Source of the DNA: Plutella xylostella
Lineage: Eukaryota; Arthropoda; Insecta; Lepidoptera; Plutellidae
Length of the DNA: 64,000 nucleotides
NCBI RefSeq assembly: GCF_932276165.1
Contig: NC_063986.1
Coordinates: 880,501 to 944,500, forward strand
Direction of reading: 5' to 3'
Positions 43,192 through 56,040 of the stretch are shown here, piece by piece (positions within the stretch are counted from its first letter, which is position 1; each line of letters starts with the position of its first letter). The position numbers and the translations under genes are program-made. The notes under the pieces were generated by a model, which worked only from the letters and a program-made list of their open reading frames with translations, made no database searches and was not told the DNA's origin.

Positions 43192-43499
43192 TGCACTAAC
43201 TCTACAGTATCAAGGGAGGAGGAGCAGATAGCTCAACTACAACTCAATTAATACAGGAGAAACACAAGGAAACTGAGAAAACTTGAAAAGAACGGCTGTA
43301 CGCACAATCGCACTGAACGCTGAAGCAACAGTGACATCGACATCATAGAGAAAATAATACTACAATTCTACCTACCTACGTCACTTTCACATTTCGTTAG
43401 CCTCACAGAATAACATATTGTGATCTGAGTGTGTTCTGAGGGTTTGAAAGTTGGTACAACCCCAGACAACGCCATCTAATTCTCCAAAACGGAACTTTT

Positions 43500-43587
43500 T
43501 TTTTTTTAACAAACGCCTCATTGGTATTGGTATTGGATAAATTCAGCTCGCTCAGTGTCAACAATCCACTCAGCTGCAGTGACGTAG
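43500..43587 (+). other. Probable 5' UTR exon of the D-amino-acid oxidase gene
   Basis: The donor cagtgacgtag|gtgagtg at 43587/43588 fits the acceptor before the coding exon at 44154. The 5' limit is a guess. The minus strand of the same DNA encodes an open MEPPKQ... frame that I do not believe is real. Confidence 0.4.
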
Positions 43588-44156
43588 GTGAGTGTTGTTT
43601 TGGTGGTTCCATTATTTACATCGTAAATAGACGACATTTGAGAATTATTAAGTAGGCATTTGTTTCATTAAACTAAGCCATAGTTAAGTTCATGAAATTA
43701 TTATACAAACAGTACAGAGCTCAACACAAACTTTGAATTTTCGCCTAAAGTTTTGTTGATATGAACCGGATAAGAATCATCATAACAATATGATAACATT
43801 CCGGTTTATCCCACGTTTAGGTATCATTGTCCAATATTGTAGGCCCGAAATAGGTATGTACTTCTGTGACGCAAATAAGTAGTTAGTAACTAGAGTTATG
43901 TAGTTAGGTACACAGTTATGTTTTGAAGTATAAATTGTACTAATTTATATAAATCTAAAAATCTCTTCGTAAGCTTCTAGTTAGTGTATTGCTTTTGATA
44001 GGTAATATTCCTCGATTAGAACATCGATCCAACCAATTGTCGGACATGCCGCAATTGTAACATTAATAAGTTCATTATTTTATTGTTCTAAACATAAACT
44101 CTATCTAACACACGAAACTGCCGGTTACAGCTTTTACCCCAACTTATTTCCAGATC

Positions 44157-45167
44157 ATGGAGCCGAACAAGCCTAAAATAGCCATCGTGGGCGCCGGGGT
44201 GGTGGGGCTGACGACGGCCCGGATACTGCAGGAGCAGATGCCAGGAGCCAAGATCACTATTCTGGCGGACAAGTTCAAGCAAGACCTCGTGAGCACCGTC
44301 GCCGCCGGCATCTTCCGCCCAGGGGTCAGCTTCAAGGGACCCACCGCACAGGTCACCAAGCAGTGGGTCGACGACTCCTGGCACTACTGGCAGAAGATAC
44401 TAAAAACCCCCGAAGCGGCGGAAGCAGGAGTTATCCAGGTGTCCAGCTACATATTCTCCAAAGACAACCCACATGTCACCAGAAACCATTTAATAGAAGA
44501 TCTGGTGCCTGTTTACAGACCTGTTACTGACGAGGAGTTGAAGCTAGCCGGCGGCGCGGGCTGGAAATACGGCGCTTTCTACACGACTGTGCTGATCTCG
44601 TGCGAGAAGTTCCTCCCGTGGGCCGAAAAGGCATTCCTCCGAGACGGCGGCGAAATCATACAGACCAAAGTGGACTCTTTGTCATCCCTTGCGAACTACG
44701 ATCTGGTCTTTAACTGCAGTGGTCTGGGAGCCAAGTACCTCTGCAACGATCACGACATCGTCCCCATGCGAGGCCAAGTAATCAAGGTAAAAGCGCCGTG
44801 GCTGAAAACCGCATTTTACGGCGACTACGACACCTACATAATCCCTGGACCCGACGGGGTGGTGACTCTGGGTGGGACGAGGCAGTACGACAGCTACAAC
44901 TTGGAAGTCTGCAAGCATGATGCTGCTGCTATCATGGAGCGTTGTGTGGAGCTGGTACCAGGGTTGAAGGGCGCCGAGGTGGTGGGCCACAGGGTGGGGC
45001 TGCGGCCGCACCGCTCGCCGGTCCGGGTGGAGCCCGAGCTGGTGGGCGGGGCCAGGGTTGTGCACTGCTACGGGCATGGTGGCTACGGAGTCACCTGCGC
45101 TCCAGGGACGGCAATGCACGCCGTCAGGTTAGGGCTCGATTTGTTGAAGTTGAAGAATAAATTGTGA
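44157..45167 (+). CDS. D-aspartate / D-amino-acid oxidase (FAD enzyme)
   Basis: Uninterrupted 336-aa coding exon, against about 341 aa for D-aspartate oxidase. An acceptor (ttatttccag) at 44153 and a strong donor (gacgtag|gtgagt) at 43588 indicate a 5' UTR intron. The enzyme oxidatively deaminates D-amino acids, producing H2O2 in peroxisomes. Seen: FAD fingerprint IAIVGAGVVGLTTARIL at residues 8-24, the AAGIFRP segment, the MRGQVIKVKAPW core, the G-RQYDSYN loop, the RVGLRPHRSPVRVE block, and the family signature VVHCYGHGGYGVTCAPGTA. The C-terminus KNKL ends in a non-canonical PTS1-like tripeptide NKL. Distinguishing DDO from DAO needs alignment of substrate-pocket arginines. The coding region is much more GC-rich than its surroundings. 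Confidence 0.93.
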   Translation: MEPNKPKIAIVGAGVVGLTTARILQEQMPGAKITILADKFKQDLVSTVAAGIFRPGVSFKGPTAQVTKQWVDDSWHYWQKILKTPEAAEAGVIQVSSYIFSKDNPHVTRNHLIEDLVPVYRPVTDEELKLAGGAGWKYGAFYTTVLISCEKFLPWAEKAFLRDGGEIIQTKVDSLSSLANYDLVFNCSGLGAKYLCNDHDIVPMRGQVIKVKAPWLKTAFYGDYDTYIIPGPDGVVTLGGTRQYDSYNLEVCKHDAAAIMERCVELVPGLKGAEVVGHRVGLRPHRSPVRVEPELVGGARVVHCYGHGGYGVTCAPGTAMHAVRLGLDLLKLKNKL

Positions 45168-45275
45168 ATTAGGTTTGTTAGAAATATCGGTTGGATAGGT
45201 ACACAACATTATGATGAGATAAGCTAGATGTAAATAAAAGTAGGAATAATATTGATAAAGTAAATTACTAACTTA

Positions 45276-45281
45276 AATAAA
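45276..45281 (+). terminator. Oxidase gene polyadenylation signal
   Basis: An AATAAA (acttaaataaagttt) lies about 110 bp after the stop codon. Another possible hexamer, gtaaataaaag, lies near 45230. Confidence 0.6.
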
Positions 45282-45561
45282 GTTTAAAGTTGAGATATAA
45301 AACTGGTTTTATTTGTTTACATACAGGGTTTAGGCATGTTTTGATGGCCAAAAATATATTTGACCTTTACGTTTATTTACGAAAATACGGTAGATAAGTA
45401 TGCTAAATCAGAGATAAAAAATATGCCTTCCAAGAAATACTCATATCAAAAACTACCTAAGTATTTATACTTATTCTACTACAGATATGCCTAAATACAC
45501 ATCATAAGACGGATAACTTATGTAATGTTATGCAGGTATAAAAGTAATAACTTGATTTATC

Positions 45562-45609
45562 AATTATGTAATTGTAAACGTTCTTTGGAACGTTTACAAT
45601 TACATAATT
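45562..45609. repeat. Perfect 22-bp inverted repeat with 4-nt loop
   Basis: The arm aattatgtaattgtaaacgt(tc), a tttg spacer, then the exact complement. It is AT-rich with no T-run typical of a terminator, about 280 bp past the oxidase polyA signal. It is possibly the remnant of a short foldback element. Confidence 0.8.
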
Positions 45610-45727
45610 ACTAACAAAAATAAATAACGCTCAGCTGATATTTCGAGTTGTTTACTGACAAAATGGTTTAAAGCAGTCTAGACTTCTTACAAAATATATT
45701 TTTAAAAACTGTAATAATATAATAAGT

Positions 45728-45943
45728 ATGTGGGGACATCTCACACACGGCCATCCGACCCCAAGCTAGGCAGAGCCTGTGTTATGGGTGTCGGACAGCT
45801 GATATATCTACACAAATACATAGATAGATCCCGAGTACAAATATCTGTCTTTAAACAAGTAGTTATCTGCCCCAGCCGGGAATCGAACCCGGGACCTTCG
45901 GCATAGCAGTCAGGGCCACTATCCACTACGCCATTCGACCGTC
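45728..45943 (-). mobile_element. tRNA-headed SINE, second copy
   Basis: Nearly identical to 22728-22977 over head and tail (tatgtggggacatctcacac ... ccactacgccattcgaccgt) but lacks ~30 bp in the centre. It lies downstream of the oxidase gene. Confidence 0.8.
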
Positions 45944-46727
45944 AAATATGTATGCTGTTGGTGTATGTTAAAATAAATATACTTATGGAGCACGAAAATA
46001 CAACATGCCATCTCACATTGAAGCACCTACCTACAATTGAGAGCACGAAATACTAAGTCTGCTCCAGTGATGTATCACCAGTTTCTTTACTCCGGTTCTT
46101 TAGTACCCTGGGCAGTCAGCGACTGACGCTAATCTGGCCTGCCAATCCCTTCTCTCTCTAGTTTAGGTCTTGTATTTGTCCCTGACTGAGACGATAAGAA
46201 CAAGATTGAAGTGCATTTATTTGATAGCGCCGTGTATGGTTGACTGATTGCGATATGTATCTACCTACACTAGTGAGAGAAAACTATAAAAAACGCAGAA
46301 CTAGTAGTTAGGTACCATTTTAAAAATCATTATTTGCTGCCGCACTACGTATTAGTACATATTTAATTTAAGTACTTACTTAATTTTTTTAAATAACTTA
46401 TTTTACTATACCTACTCGACCTGTTACTGCAAAACCTTTAAAAAAAATACGTTATAAAGTACATAACTACTTAACTTAATAGAATTTCGAAGACCACCCT
46501 TTTTACCTTTTATGTAAGCATCAGATTCAAGATAAAAATATTCACTGAAACATTACACCAGCGGACTGAAGACGTCTGGAATTTTCTGGAGCAACCGAAA
46601 CTTTACCTGTACCTACCTAGGTATTTACTATAGCTACCCTATAAATTACATAGAAATGGACGGACGAAACCTGAGTCGAATAAAAGGGAGGAGTAGTATT
46701 TTTCTAGATGTAAGTATACAAATAACT

Positions 46728-46795
46728 AGGTTTTCCTGCGAGCTTCGCTTCGCCTTAAAAAGTTCCGTGGGCAATCAGGGATTGTTAAGTTGCCT
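46728..46795 (-). mobile_element. Lep1-like Helitron 3'-end fragment
   Basis: The sequence ctgcgagcttcgcttcgcct-taaaaagttccgtggg is the reversed 3' end of the family seen at 556-754. Surrounding 45950-48200 is AT-rich and shows no gene. Confidence 0.5.
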
Positions 46796-47082
46796 TTCGC
46801 GTTAATTATTATTCCGATATATTATATTGGCTGATTCCAGAACTGATTTTTATTTCTGACGTGTATTTTTTTTAGCATATAAGTAAGTAAAAAGTTAAAT
46901 TCAGTGCATTATTCACTTTTACTTAATCATCATAATTTTTTCAGTGTTTCAATAATTAAAGATGTGGTGTAAAGTTAATTAAGTTAACTTTTTTCTACAG
47001 TTTTACTTATACATTCGTCACTTACTACTTATAACTTTCAGGGGTTTATCCACAAAATTATAAACACTTAATAAATTCATCA

Positions 47083-47160
47083 TCATCAGCCTATAGCAGT
47101 CCACTGCTTGACTGCTCGACGTAGGATTCTCCATAAGCACGCCACTGGATGCGATCTGTA
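47083..47160 (-). mobile_element. LINE 3'-end fragment
   Basis: The text cagcctatagcagtccactg... cgccactggatgcgatctgt is the reversed counterpart of the fragment at 25318-25432. Confidence 0.5.
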
Positions 47161-48214
47161 GTATACATTAGTTTTGTTTTATTTCACATCCAAGGCAATG
47201 TAGTAAGTTTGTAGCTGTCATACCGAGTTGTCGATTACTTAGTCAAACGGATTTCTCGGGGATTCCCGGGAAATCGTGGGCAGAGAGCGGCTTTCGAACA
47301 GCGAGGGTGAAGGAATTCCTACTCATGGGAACTGACAGTGCCAACATATTGAAAACTAATCATGTATTTTTGAAGCTTCAATATTATCTACATCACTAGA
47401 CTATGTTTTAGCTTTATCATAATATTTATCTTGACGTTACCGTTGCGTAGTCAGTATAATCATTTTTTTTGTTTTTGCTATTGCAGGTACTTAAGTACCT
47501 AGTATTCATTGCCGGGATCAATAACTAAGTAGGGTACCTTGTAATGTAAAGATAAAGTTTAAACTAGGTACTACGTGTTTGGATTTTTGCCAATACCAAA
47601 TAACCTGACCTATATTACATTGAGAGAAAAGTGGGTAGTAGGGTAGGCAGAGGAACGTGCTGATAGTGCCTGCTACATTTTAACCGACTACGAAAAAAGG
47701 GGAGCTCAATTCGTCATTTTTTTTCTTTCATTCACTGAAGTTGGAGAATATTCTGATAAATATTATGAAACTGTCAATCTAGCGATTGTGATAGGTACGG
47801 AAGATATGATACGGGGAAGTTTTACAAATGTGGACCTGCTTTTTATAATTTTAAATTTGTGAAATTTATCAGTGATATACTTATAAAGAAAGAGGTCAAC
47901 GTAAAACGCAGCTACTTAGTTCAGAGATATGAAGACTTGGTAAGTATTTATAAAAAAGAAAAATCCTCATGAATTTATAACTTTTACTAAAATATTAAAA
48001 GTATTCAATGTTGACTAAAAGTAAAACCATGTTGAACAGACTGCTTATTTTGAGTTAGGGTTTTAAAATTAGGTTAGTAGATATTTGGAAGGTACAGAAA
48101 TAACTGAGAAATAATAATGTCGTCACATCGCAGCCACTTTACATTTACAGGCAGAGATTTCTTAAAGAAATAAGGTTGCCTTTTTACTGTTTATAATTTA
48201 TTCATCATCATATG

Positions 48215-48298
48215 GCATCATGGGGCACGGGTCTCCTTCCAATGAAGGAATAGTTTAGGCCTAGTCCACCACGCTGGCCTAGGGCGGGTTGGTGGACC
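48215..48298 (-). mobile_element. SINE tail fragment (family of 8012-8356)
   Basis: The sequence ggcctagtccaccacgctgg... gggttggtgg is the reverse of the part of the 8012-8356 SINE that reads ccaccaacccgcagtggacc. Confidence 0.5.
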
Positions 48299-48326
48299 TG
48301 GTTAATAATATATTATCCTAACTTCC

Positions 48327-48706
48327 TAACTAATATTATAAATGCGAAAGTAACTGTGTCTGTCTGTCTGTCTGTCTGTTACTCTTTCACGCCAAAACTA
48401 CTGAACGGATTTGAATGAAATTTGGTATACATACGGTCTAGACCCTGGGAAAGAACATAGGCTACTTTTTATCCCGGAATTCCCACGGGAAAACTTCTTA
48501 AGGCGAAGCGAAGCGCGCGGGAACATGCGAAAGTAACTGTGTCTGTCTGTCTGTTACTCTTTCACGCCAAAACTACTGAACGGATTTGAATTAAATTCGG
48601 TGTACATATGGTCTAAGCCCTGAGAAAGAACATAGGCTACTTTTTATCCCGGAATTCCCTCGGGGAAACTTTTTAAGGCGAAGCGAAGCTCGCGGGAGCA
48701 CCTAGT
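48327..48706 (+). mobile_element. Tandem pair of Lep1-like Helitron copies
   Basis: The first copy runs from cctaactaatattataaatg to gcgcgggaaca (48526). A second copy starts immediately at tgcgaaagtaactgtgtctg and ends in gcacctagt (48706). Both contain ttatcccggaattccc and ttaaggcgaagcgaagc. Head-to-tail arrangement is common for Helitrons. Confidence 0.65.
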
Positions 48707-50248
48707 TTTGAAAAAAAAAAATTGTACTTAATCAGAAGAGTCTCATATTCATAATGAAAATAACAGTTTGCTATTTAAGCAACAATGTACTATTTCAAGT
48801 CATTTATCATTCACCTTTCACAGCTATCGGTGATTGGCTCTTCGCCTGATGTAAAAGGACCATTTCAACGACATCGGAATCTATCGATCTAGGTAAATAT
48901 TTTGAGGTAACCAATATTTTATTGGCACATATTTGAAGCTTTGCAAAAGTTCTGTAACCAATTTGGTAACGAAATAGGCAGATAAGCCCAAAAACAAATC
49001 TTGTTTAGTAGAACTTGTTTCATTACTAGAGTTGCTAACTTGAGCCGTTGCCAATCCAGATGTATGTATGAGAAAACTTCAACGCATAAGTTAAAGTTAT
49101 ATGAGAATGGACGGATACAAAATGTAGAGTCTAAGTTTAGTGGCCAACAATGTACCTATCATATATTTTTTTATGATATCACGACCAGTCTCCATTGTAC
49201 AGGTCCTTTAATGGCGTAGATAAAAGTCACTATATCACGATTCGCTATATATCGGTGCAGAAATGGTGGAACGCGCATTAAACGAGTTTATCGATGATAA
49301 CGGACCCGTGCCGTGGAGCCATTAGTTTTTGTACAAGTACTTTTAGGTATATTGCAATTTTACTTTTAATGTAGTCGGTACTGTTTCAAGGATCCTTTAT
49401 GGATATCAAATAAGTGCTTAACAAAGCTTACGCGTGAAAAACATCCTTCCTTATATTATAACAATACCTGATAAACGGGAAACTCCTAATAATATTTCGT
49501 AGTCCTTCAAAATGTTCTTATTTGTACACGAAAGAAGGCCATTAAATTCGAATAAGCTTAATTTCATATTCCATCCAAATGATTTAGCCGCGGGGAAATG
49601 AAGCTACATTTTCGTAATATTTATGAAATAAATGATGACTAGGCTCTTAACAGGAAAATGAGAGTATATTAAGTACCAAATATGTTATAGGTTTATAATA
49701 TAATAATTATAATGAATATGAAATGAGTGTCATGAATGAATAATTTCCCCAGTGGTACAAAATAATTAGGTACTGGCGATATGAATACTTTTAAATATTT
49801 TCAAACGGGCAGACAATTTCTTCAAATAAGTACATTCCGTTGTAATTCGGGTTGAGCGGAACAAAATTTATTTTCGTAAAATACTTGTTTGAACTTTTCA
49901 GCGGGATTTTCTTTGAAGCTTATAACGTTATGATTATTAAATAAGGTCTATAAAAACCAGACAAAGTACATACACATTTATAACTCGGATTGTCTGTGTT
50001 GTTACATTTTTTTTCTTAGAAATGGGATTTAGTAGATTTCTCAAGAGATTCTCATTGAAATAAAAATGTAGGTAAATAAGTACGGCAATTTACCTGACAA
50101 ATGAATTTAACGTTGTACAAAATAAAACAGCGAAGAAATATTCCCTTCAATAGATCATGTTTGTAGAGAATGATTTTTTGCAGGCACTTCATAATCTTAA
50201 AATGCATTTGTTATCTTTACCATAATATATGTACCTACCTAAGTTAAC

Positions 50249-50417
50249 ATCCTAACAATATTATAAATGCGAAAGAAACTGTGTCTGTCTGTCTGTTACT
50301 CTTTCACGCCAAAACTACTGAACGGATTTGAATGAAATTTGGTATACATACGGTCTAGACCCTGAGAAAGATCATTGGGTACTTTTTATCCCGGAATTCC
50401 CACGGGAATTCAGCTAG
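50249..50417 (+). mobile_element. Lep1-like Helitron copy with internal deletion
   Basis: Starts taacaatattataaatgcga and keeps the middle and the terminal cagctagt, but lacks the aaggcgaagcgaagctcgcg segment just before the end. Confidence 0.6.
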
Positions 50418-53303
50418 TAATACCATAAAATAAGTACATTAGTTTTGCAGATATCGTTATAAGCTACATTGAAGTTCAGGATGAGCTATGCCGTGTAATT
50501 AGATTTTCCGTCCCTCGATATTCGCTAGCACTCGACATTATCTCGCATTCCTAAAGATTGTATGTAACGCACAACATTATGTCGTTTGCTGGGATGATGT
50601 CGAGTGAGTCAAAATTGTCAGCCATGTAAAAATAAAACTTAACTCCATTAACAAATACTCTCAGCTAATTACTTAAGACCTTTGAGTATCAAATTAATTT
50701 AATTATTCATTGAACAGATCTAAAAAATTACAAACTTGACCTTTCAGTAGATTTCTTTGATGAATTTTACTAAAAGATTAATAGGTACTACTTACACCTA
50801 ATTGTATTAATTACATTAATGTAGTCCCTTTTTACGAAATTAAGAGGTTTATAAAATATGTATAATAAAGTAATAATGTATAGATAAGAAATTATCTTTC
50901 TTTGGCTCTGAACAGCCAAGTTCAATCTCCTGCCGAAAAATAGTCATGGGATAGTCACCACCATACCAAACCTACACTTGGCCCTCTGGCGACCAGGTCA
51001 TGATGAACTCCAGTAAAATATTCACATCAACCAGCGCCGGTGAGCCTCCGACTCAATTTAAAATACAATCAGCCACACACGGCGAGGGATTATTCACAAT
51101 TAATCCTCTCGAGTTACTTCTGTATGCCAATTTCATACGTAATATGAGTAGAATTATGTTTGAATTAGACAAGCCTATTTTTATCTGGCTGGCCAATACC
51201 TACATTAACACGTAACGAACTTTATTCCAGCTCTAGTGTTTATTACCGATGCAATAAGAAGAATCAATATATTGCTGAATCACATTTTATATACTTAACC
51301 GAATCGCACAGGTTAAATTGTAGCTATAAAAAGGACACCGCGTAGGTCTTTCAATTTACGTAAAACTTGCCAGATTTTGTGAGGAGAAATATTTTTTTTA
51401 CGCCCGTCGTATTCTCGGTAACTGCTGAAGCGGCGTCGGGTGAAATGACGGATTTGATTACATCGCTGTCCCGCTCTCGCTTCAGTGATGTAATAGCGAA
51501 CTTGGACGAGAAATGGAATGGAGGACGGTTGCTGGAAATGTTGTGCATAAATATTTTTCATAGTTACATAAATTTTAGGTGATTCAAATTGAAGCAAAGA
51601 AATACAGTGCATACTTAAACAGAACTTGTTTACTGTTGATTAAGCAATAAGTAGAATAACGGTAAATAATCTTAGACTTTCAGTAGCCGCGATTTCAGTA
51701 GGGACTAGAAATAGTGTTTAAACTAAGTGAAGATAATAATATATTTAATGATAATATATTTTCATCTTTAAAAAAACAAAGCTACATTCTAACGACATAG
51801 CCTGTCTGGGGTCGTACACATACACTCAAAATATCTTGTGTATACAACAATTCCCTTTACATCAATTTTAAACGACACCAACAAATTTCCCCAATATAAA
51901 GTTACAGTAGGTACATACATACGATTAAAAGGTGGAGGGAACCGAAAAGTGCAATTCTGCGTTGAATCGTTGCATCGTGTAGTTTAATCCGATCTGGCAT
52001 CCGCTGCCTTTGGTCGTTTTGACTTTGTGCGTGCCGCCAAATAACGGATAACTTTACGGCACACAACACGTAGAAATGTAGAGTAAAACGCTTTGCTGGA
52101 GTCGTATTTGCCTGTAGGTACTGCAATTATTTGATTCCATGTCCAAAACTTTACTTTCACGAAACATAATTGCTTCGGAAATGGCAAAATGGGTGTATTT
52201 CAGAAGGGTTTATGCAAGTATTTTCCATTGTATGGCTGTTTGTAGTCGCAGTGCTGTAGCCCGAGGCGCCCCTATGGAATTGGCGCTTCTGAAATTCGTG
52301 TGAATTTGTTGCAGACATCGATTCGTAGCACCTGCTACGCCGTAGCCTCGTAGCACACCTGCTACGACGAGCCGTAGCATTGTAGTTGTAGCACAAGCGT
52401 AGTCGCCACCGTAGCAACTTCATTTTAGAATTTATGTAAGTTTATCTTAGTACAAATTTATTTATTGAGAGACAGAATCTGTAATGCGCTGTCTGAGCAG
52501 ACATAAATGAGTTGATTTCTTATATTCTATGATTCTTTTACTTCTTTAAGTATAATAAGATGAGGATTTACCCAGTGAAGACACTCGACGTTAAAAATAA
52601 TAATATAATTGTTCCTAACCGAGGTCTTCAACTTCAAATTTCTCGTATAAATTACTTTGGCCTGGTAAGAAAACAGCTTGTTATTTTCTTATGAGTTATT
52701 TAACCACTTCAACAAAGCTTTTGAAAAAGTTTCCATGTTTTTAATTACATAGGAATAATTTTCAGATAATTTAAGTGATAGACTGAAAAATAAATTATAA
52801 AATTACTTTGCAATGCTCCGCCCAAATTAATGATATCCTCAACAATACAAAGTCAAAGTAAAAGTATTTATTTGTAAACATAGGTTAGTAATACAATGGT
52901 CTTAAGGGCCCGTACAGGGTGACGTGCCGCGCCAATTTTGGGTTTTCAATGCTCTTCACACAGCACACGCAGTGACACGCACACATGTAAGTTTGCACAG
53001 TGGGTCGATAAACTTTTACTCGCCAACTTTATTGACAATTATGTTCAAGTACATTTTGGGTGATTTTAGGGTAAGTAAGTATAATTCTTACTTACACTGG
53101 TAGGCACCAGGAAAGAGTAGAAATTAATAGGGGTGCCACTTTACTCTATACTCGGAACCCGATTAGCTTTCTCAAACAAATGTGGTATTTACTTGTAGAA
53201 AGGTAACTAAAAGTATTAAAGTGTATATAATAAGTTTCGGGCATCCTCAAGCCAACTGAACCCCGACGACAAAGCAAAGTAAATACAAAAGGGGATGACT
53301 CAA

Positions 53304-53465
53304 GGGGTCATTCTGAACAACTTTTGTTCTACGAGATTTGCAAATTCGCGAAAAAAAATATTCGTTTTCCATGGTAAAAAGTCACATGTCCAACAAAGTT
53401 TCTATGAAAAAGGTTTTTTTTTGTTAATTTCCAAAACTCGTAGAGCAAAAGTTCAGAATGACCCC
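53304..53465. mobile_element. Foldback MITE, 162 bp
   Basis: The ends ggggtcattctgaac(a)acttttg and caaaagttcagaatgacccc are inverted. The core catggtaaaaagtcacatgt ccaacaaagtttctatg (split here) is the reverse of the core of the 32923-33175 element. Confidence 0.7.
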
Positions 53466-53479
53466 CTGTCTTACTCCTT

Positions 53480-53830
53480 TTTACCCGACTGCCGAAGGAG
53501 GAGGGTAATGTTTTTTGATTGTATGTATGTATATATGTATGTTTGTCTGTTTCTTTGTTCCCTCCTGTAGCCTAAACGGCTTGATAGATTTTGATGTATG
53601 AGGTATTGTTAGAAGCGTATTGATGGCGCGATGGCTATAGGCTATGTGACGTTCCATTAAAATGTACATAGCGCCCTCTTGAGGACATAACGTGATGATC
53701 GAAAAAATAATAATTCAACTTTGCCGTGTAAGGTATCAAATGAAAGGACTTGATTTTCACATTACAAAAATATGCCTATTGGAGGTATTTAAATAACAAC
53801 ACCAAAATTATTGAAATAAAAAATGATCAT
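53480..53830 (+). repeat. Lepidopteran interspersed repeat (ccgactgccgaagga family)
   Basis: Opens tacccgactgccgaaggagg, followed by a tatgtatg-rich stretch and gcctaaacggcttgatagat tttgatgtatgagg (split here). This is a widespread but unclassified lepidopteran repeat by recollection. No coding content. Confidence 0.4.
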
Positions 53831-54112
53831 GAACTACCTAACGACGTAAAATTTCATAAAATAAAAACAACTAAAAAGTTACAAATAAAAAAATACAATT
53901 ATAAAAAACTAAAAACCTGACTGTACGCTAAAAACATGAAAACGAGTCCCAATGTTAATGGAAAGTATCGCAGGCGGGGACCAACTTGACCGCCACTCAA
54001 GGCCGTTTTCTAAGTAACATTCAGGTAAATGGTGAACCCTCTGCTGGTATAATTTGTTTATATACCGCTTTTTCAATACCTGTAAGTACATTTTTTGGCA
54101 GCATAATATTTT

Positions 54113-54300
54113 TACTTAATTTTAGGGTTTCGAACGTCAAAAGAAAAAAAGCAACCGTTATAGGATCTCTTTGTTGTCCGTCTGTCTGACTGACTGTCTG
54201 TCACCGCCCTTTTTCTCAGAAACGGGTAAAGATATCAAGCTTATATTTCGCATAGATGGGGAGTACCCCAATTATATTATGGTACTCCCTGTCCCACACA
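54113..54300 (+). repeat. Lepidopteran interspersed repeat (ccgttataggatc family)
   Basis: Contains gcaaccgttataggatctct ttgttgtccgtctgtctgac and ctttttctcagaaacgggta (split here). It resembles a second widespread unclassified repeat. A low-complexity T-rich tract follows (54300-54600). Confidence 0.4.
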
Positions 54301-55851
54301 AGTAAATTGGGGCTTATATTTTTTCCAGTTATTTTGATGTGTATCCTTTTTTTTTCTTTGTTGTTTTGTATAAGTATGTGTTTCTTTTCTTTAAATCTGT
54401 ATTTTTTTTTGTTGTTGCTGTCTATGTGTCGAAAAAATGTATCTTTATCTTCAAATCACGCCATCTATCGTTTGTTTTTTTTGTGGCTACTGTCTATAGA
54501 AGAAATTCCGTCATTGACAATTTTACGTTACGAATTTATTTTTATTTATTTTATTTTTATTTTTACATTTTCGTGGAGAATCAACAGCATTTTGTTAATA
54601 AATAATTATTACTTATGAACACATAACAACTTGATGCCATTAACAGAATGAACTTAGTAAACCCAGTAAACCTAACACATCCAGAGGAAAAACAAAATCT
54701 CTTTCTCTCTCTCTGAAAAACATACTTAATAGCCCAAACTCGATGCTTTTAGCTATTAACATCTTTGAAATAAAATTGAGCCACCACCGTGCTACTGCCC
54801 TCATCAGATCCTCACGAGACCATACCTCAACCAGCACCAAGAGACTGTATTTTTGATCCCTAACCTAATGTTCGTGCGTATTGTCATCACTTAGATCCAT
54901 TCGCTATATTCCTGCTCCTCATCAGACCTTTACGAGACTGTAATATCACGAGAATATTGCACACTATCTAATTTAATTTAATGTATTGAATATAATGGAA
55001 GAATTATGCTTCCTCAATTTCAAATCAAATTATGTTGGTGTCATAAAAGTTGAAAAAGTGCAATGACAACCAATGTGCAGTGATTTTGTATCTGTACACG
55101 ATAAGATCGCGAGCTGTCAGTGCTGCCTAAACCGACGTGACCCTTCTTTGGAGGCCAGCGGCCAACTGAGTCAAACGTCACTTGTGTTTATGATTTTATA
55201 ACACAGAAAGCCGCCATAGATATTTGTATGAAGATTTGAGGGAAAAAAATTGCTCAACTTTGGGATTAATTTACACAAAATAAGTGTGTGTTTATTAAAA
55301 AACAAGGTATTTAGCGCCTAGTCCAAGCCTTTAACTTTATAATATGATAAAAATCATATGAAAATTCTTTATAATTACGACACATTTGTTACAATACGGG
55401 AGTGTGATTGACTGGTTTTTCTTGATATTCTGAAATTAATTTACAGTTATCCATAATCATTTACTTAAATTCGAATGATTCAGCACCTAGCTAGACTCTT
55501 CAACTACCTGTGTGATTTTTTTCAAGGCTGTAGAGCATCATTTACTACATAATTCTATGACAATGCCAACCCTCGATTCCCTATTGCAGACCCTTAAATA
55601 TAAATTGTTAGTTTCTCTATGTTTTGACATACTTATGGCGTACAAATTTATTTACAAGGAATTTATAGATTGACAAATATTAGAAAAAAATTGAAAATAT
55701 TACAAAAACACTCAGATCAACTACAAATAGATTCGCAATCGCCGTGTGCACTATTCTCTTTCTCACTCAAACCATAGATGTTGCCGACAAAAAAATAAAA
55801 CCTAAATATGGGGAAATTTAACTTATCATAATAACAAAAACAAAACTTGAG

Positions 55852-56040
55852 TATATCGTCGGTTGATAGGAAAAAGACACTAAAGGCTAATTTTTCAATA
55901 GCCAGACAAAAGTTTTGCTGGGAAATAATTTTGATGCTGTTGCGTCTCAATGTTTCTCAATGTTTGTATTACCCAGATAACATTTATCTGAATATTGAAA
56001 AATCAGCCTTAGTGAGTTTTTCCTGTCAACCGACGATATA
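55852..56040. mobile_element. Two-layer foldback element
   Basis: The outer arms tatatcgtcggttgatagga and tcctgtcaaccgacgatata enclose inner arms ggctaatttttcaatagcc and gaatattgaaaaatcagcc. The inner part belongs to the 35449-35590 family. It is either one compound element or a nested insertion. Confidence 0.65.

Noticed and set aside
43403..43612. Minus-strand frame starting MEPPKQHSPTSLQ as first exon of the zinc-finger gene
   Set aside because: No donor giving the required phase 1 was found, it runs into a lysine homopolymer, and the plus strand of the same DNA has a strong donor fitting the oxidase 5' UTR.
44682..45119. Minus-strand 145-codon open frame
   Set aside because: It lies opposite the D-amino-acid oxidase coding region and is explained by the GC-rich codon use of that gene.
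51000..51612. Short open frames on both strands
   Set aside because: Overlapping frames on opposite strands, no recognisable motifs, no splice support.
54256..54618. 120-codon hydrophobic protein
   Set aside because: Phe/Leu/Ile-rich low-complexity translation of a T-rich tract; no family motif, splice context or start context.
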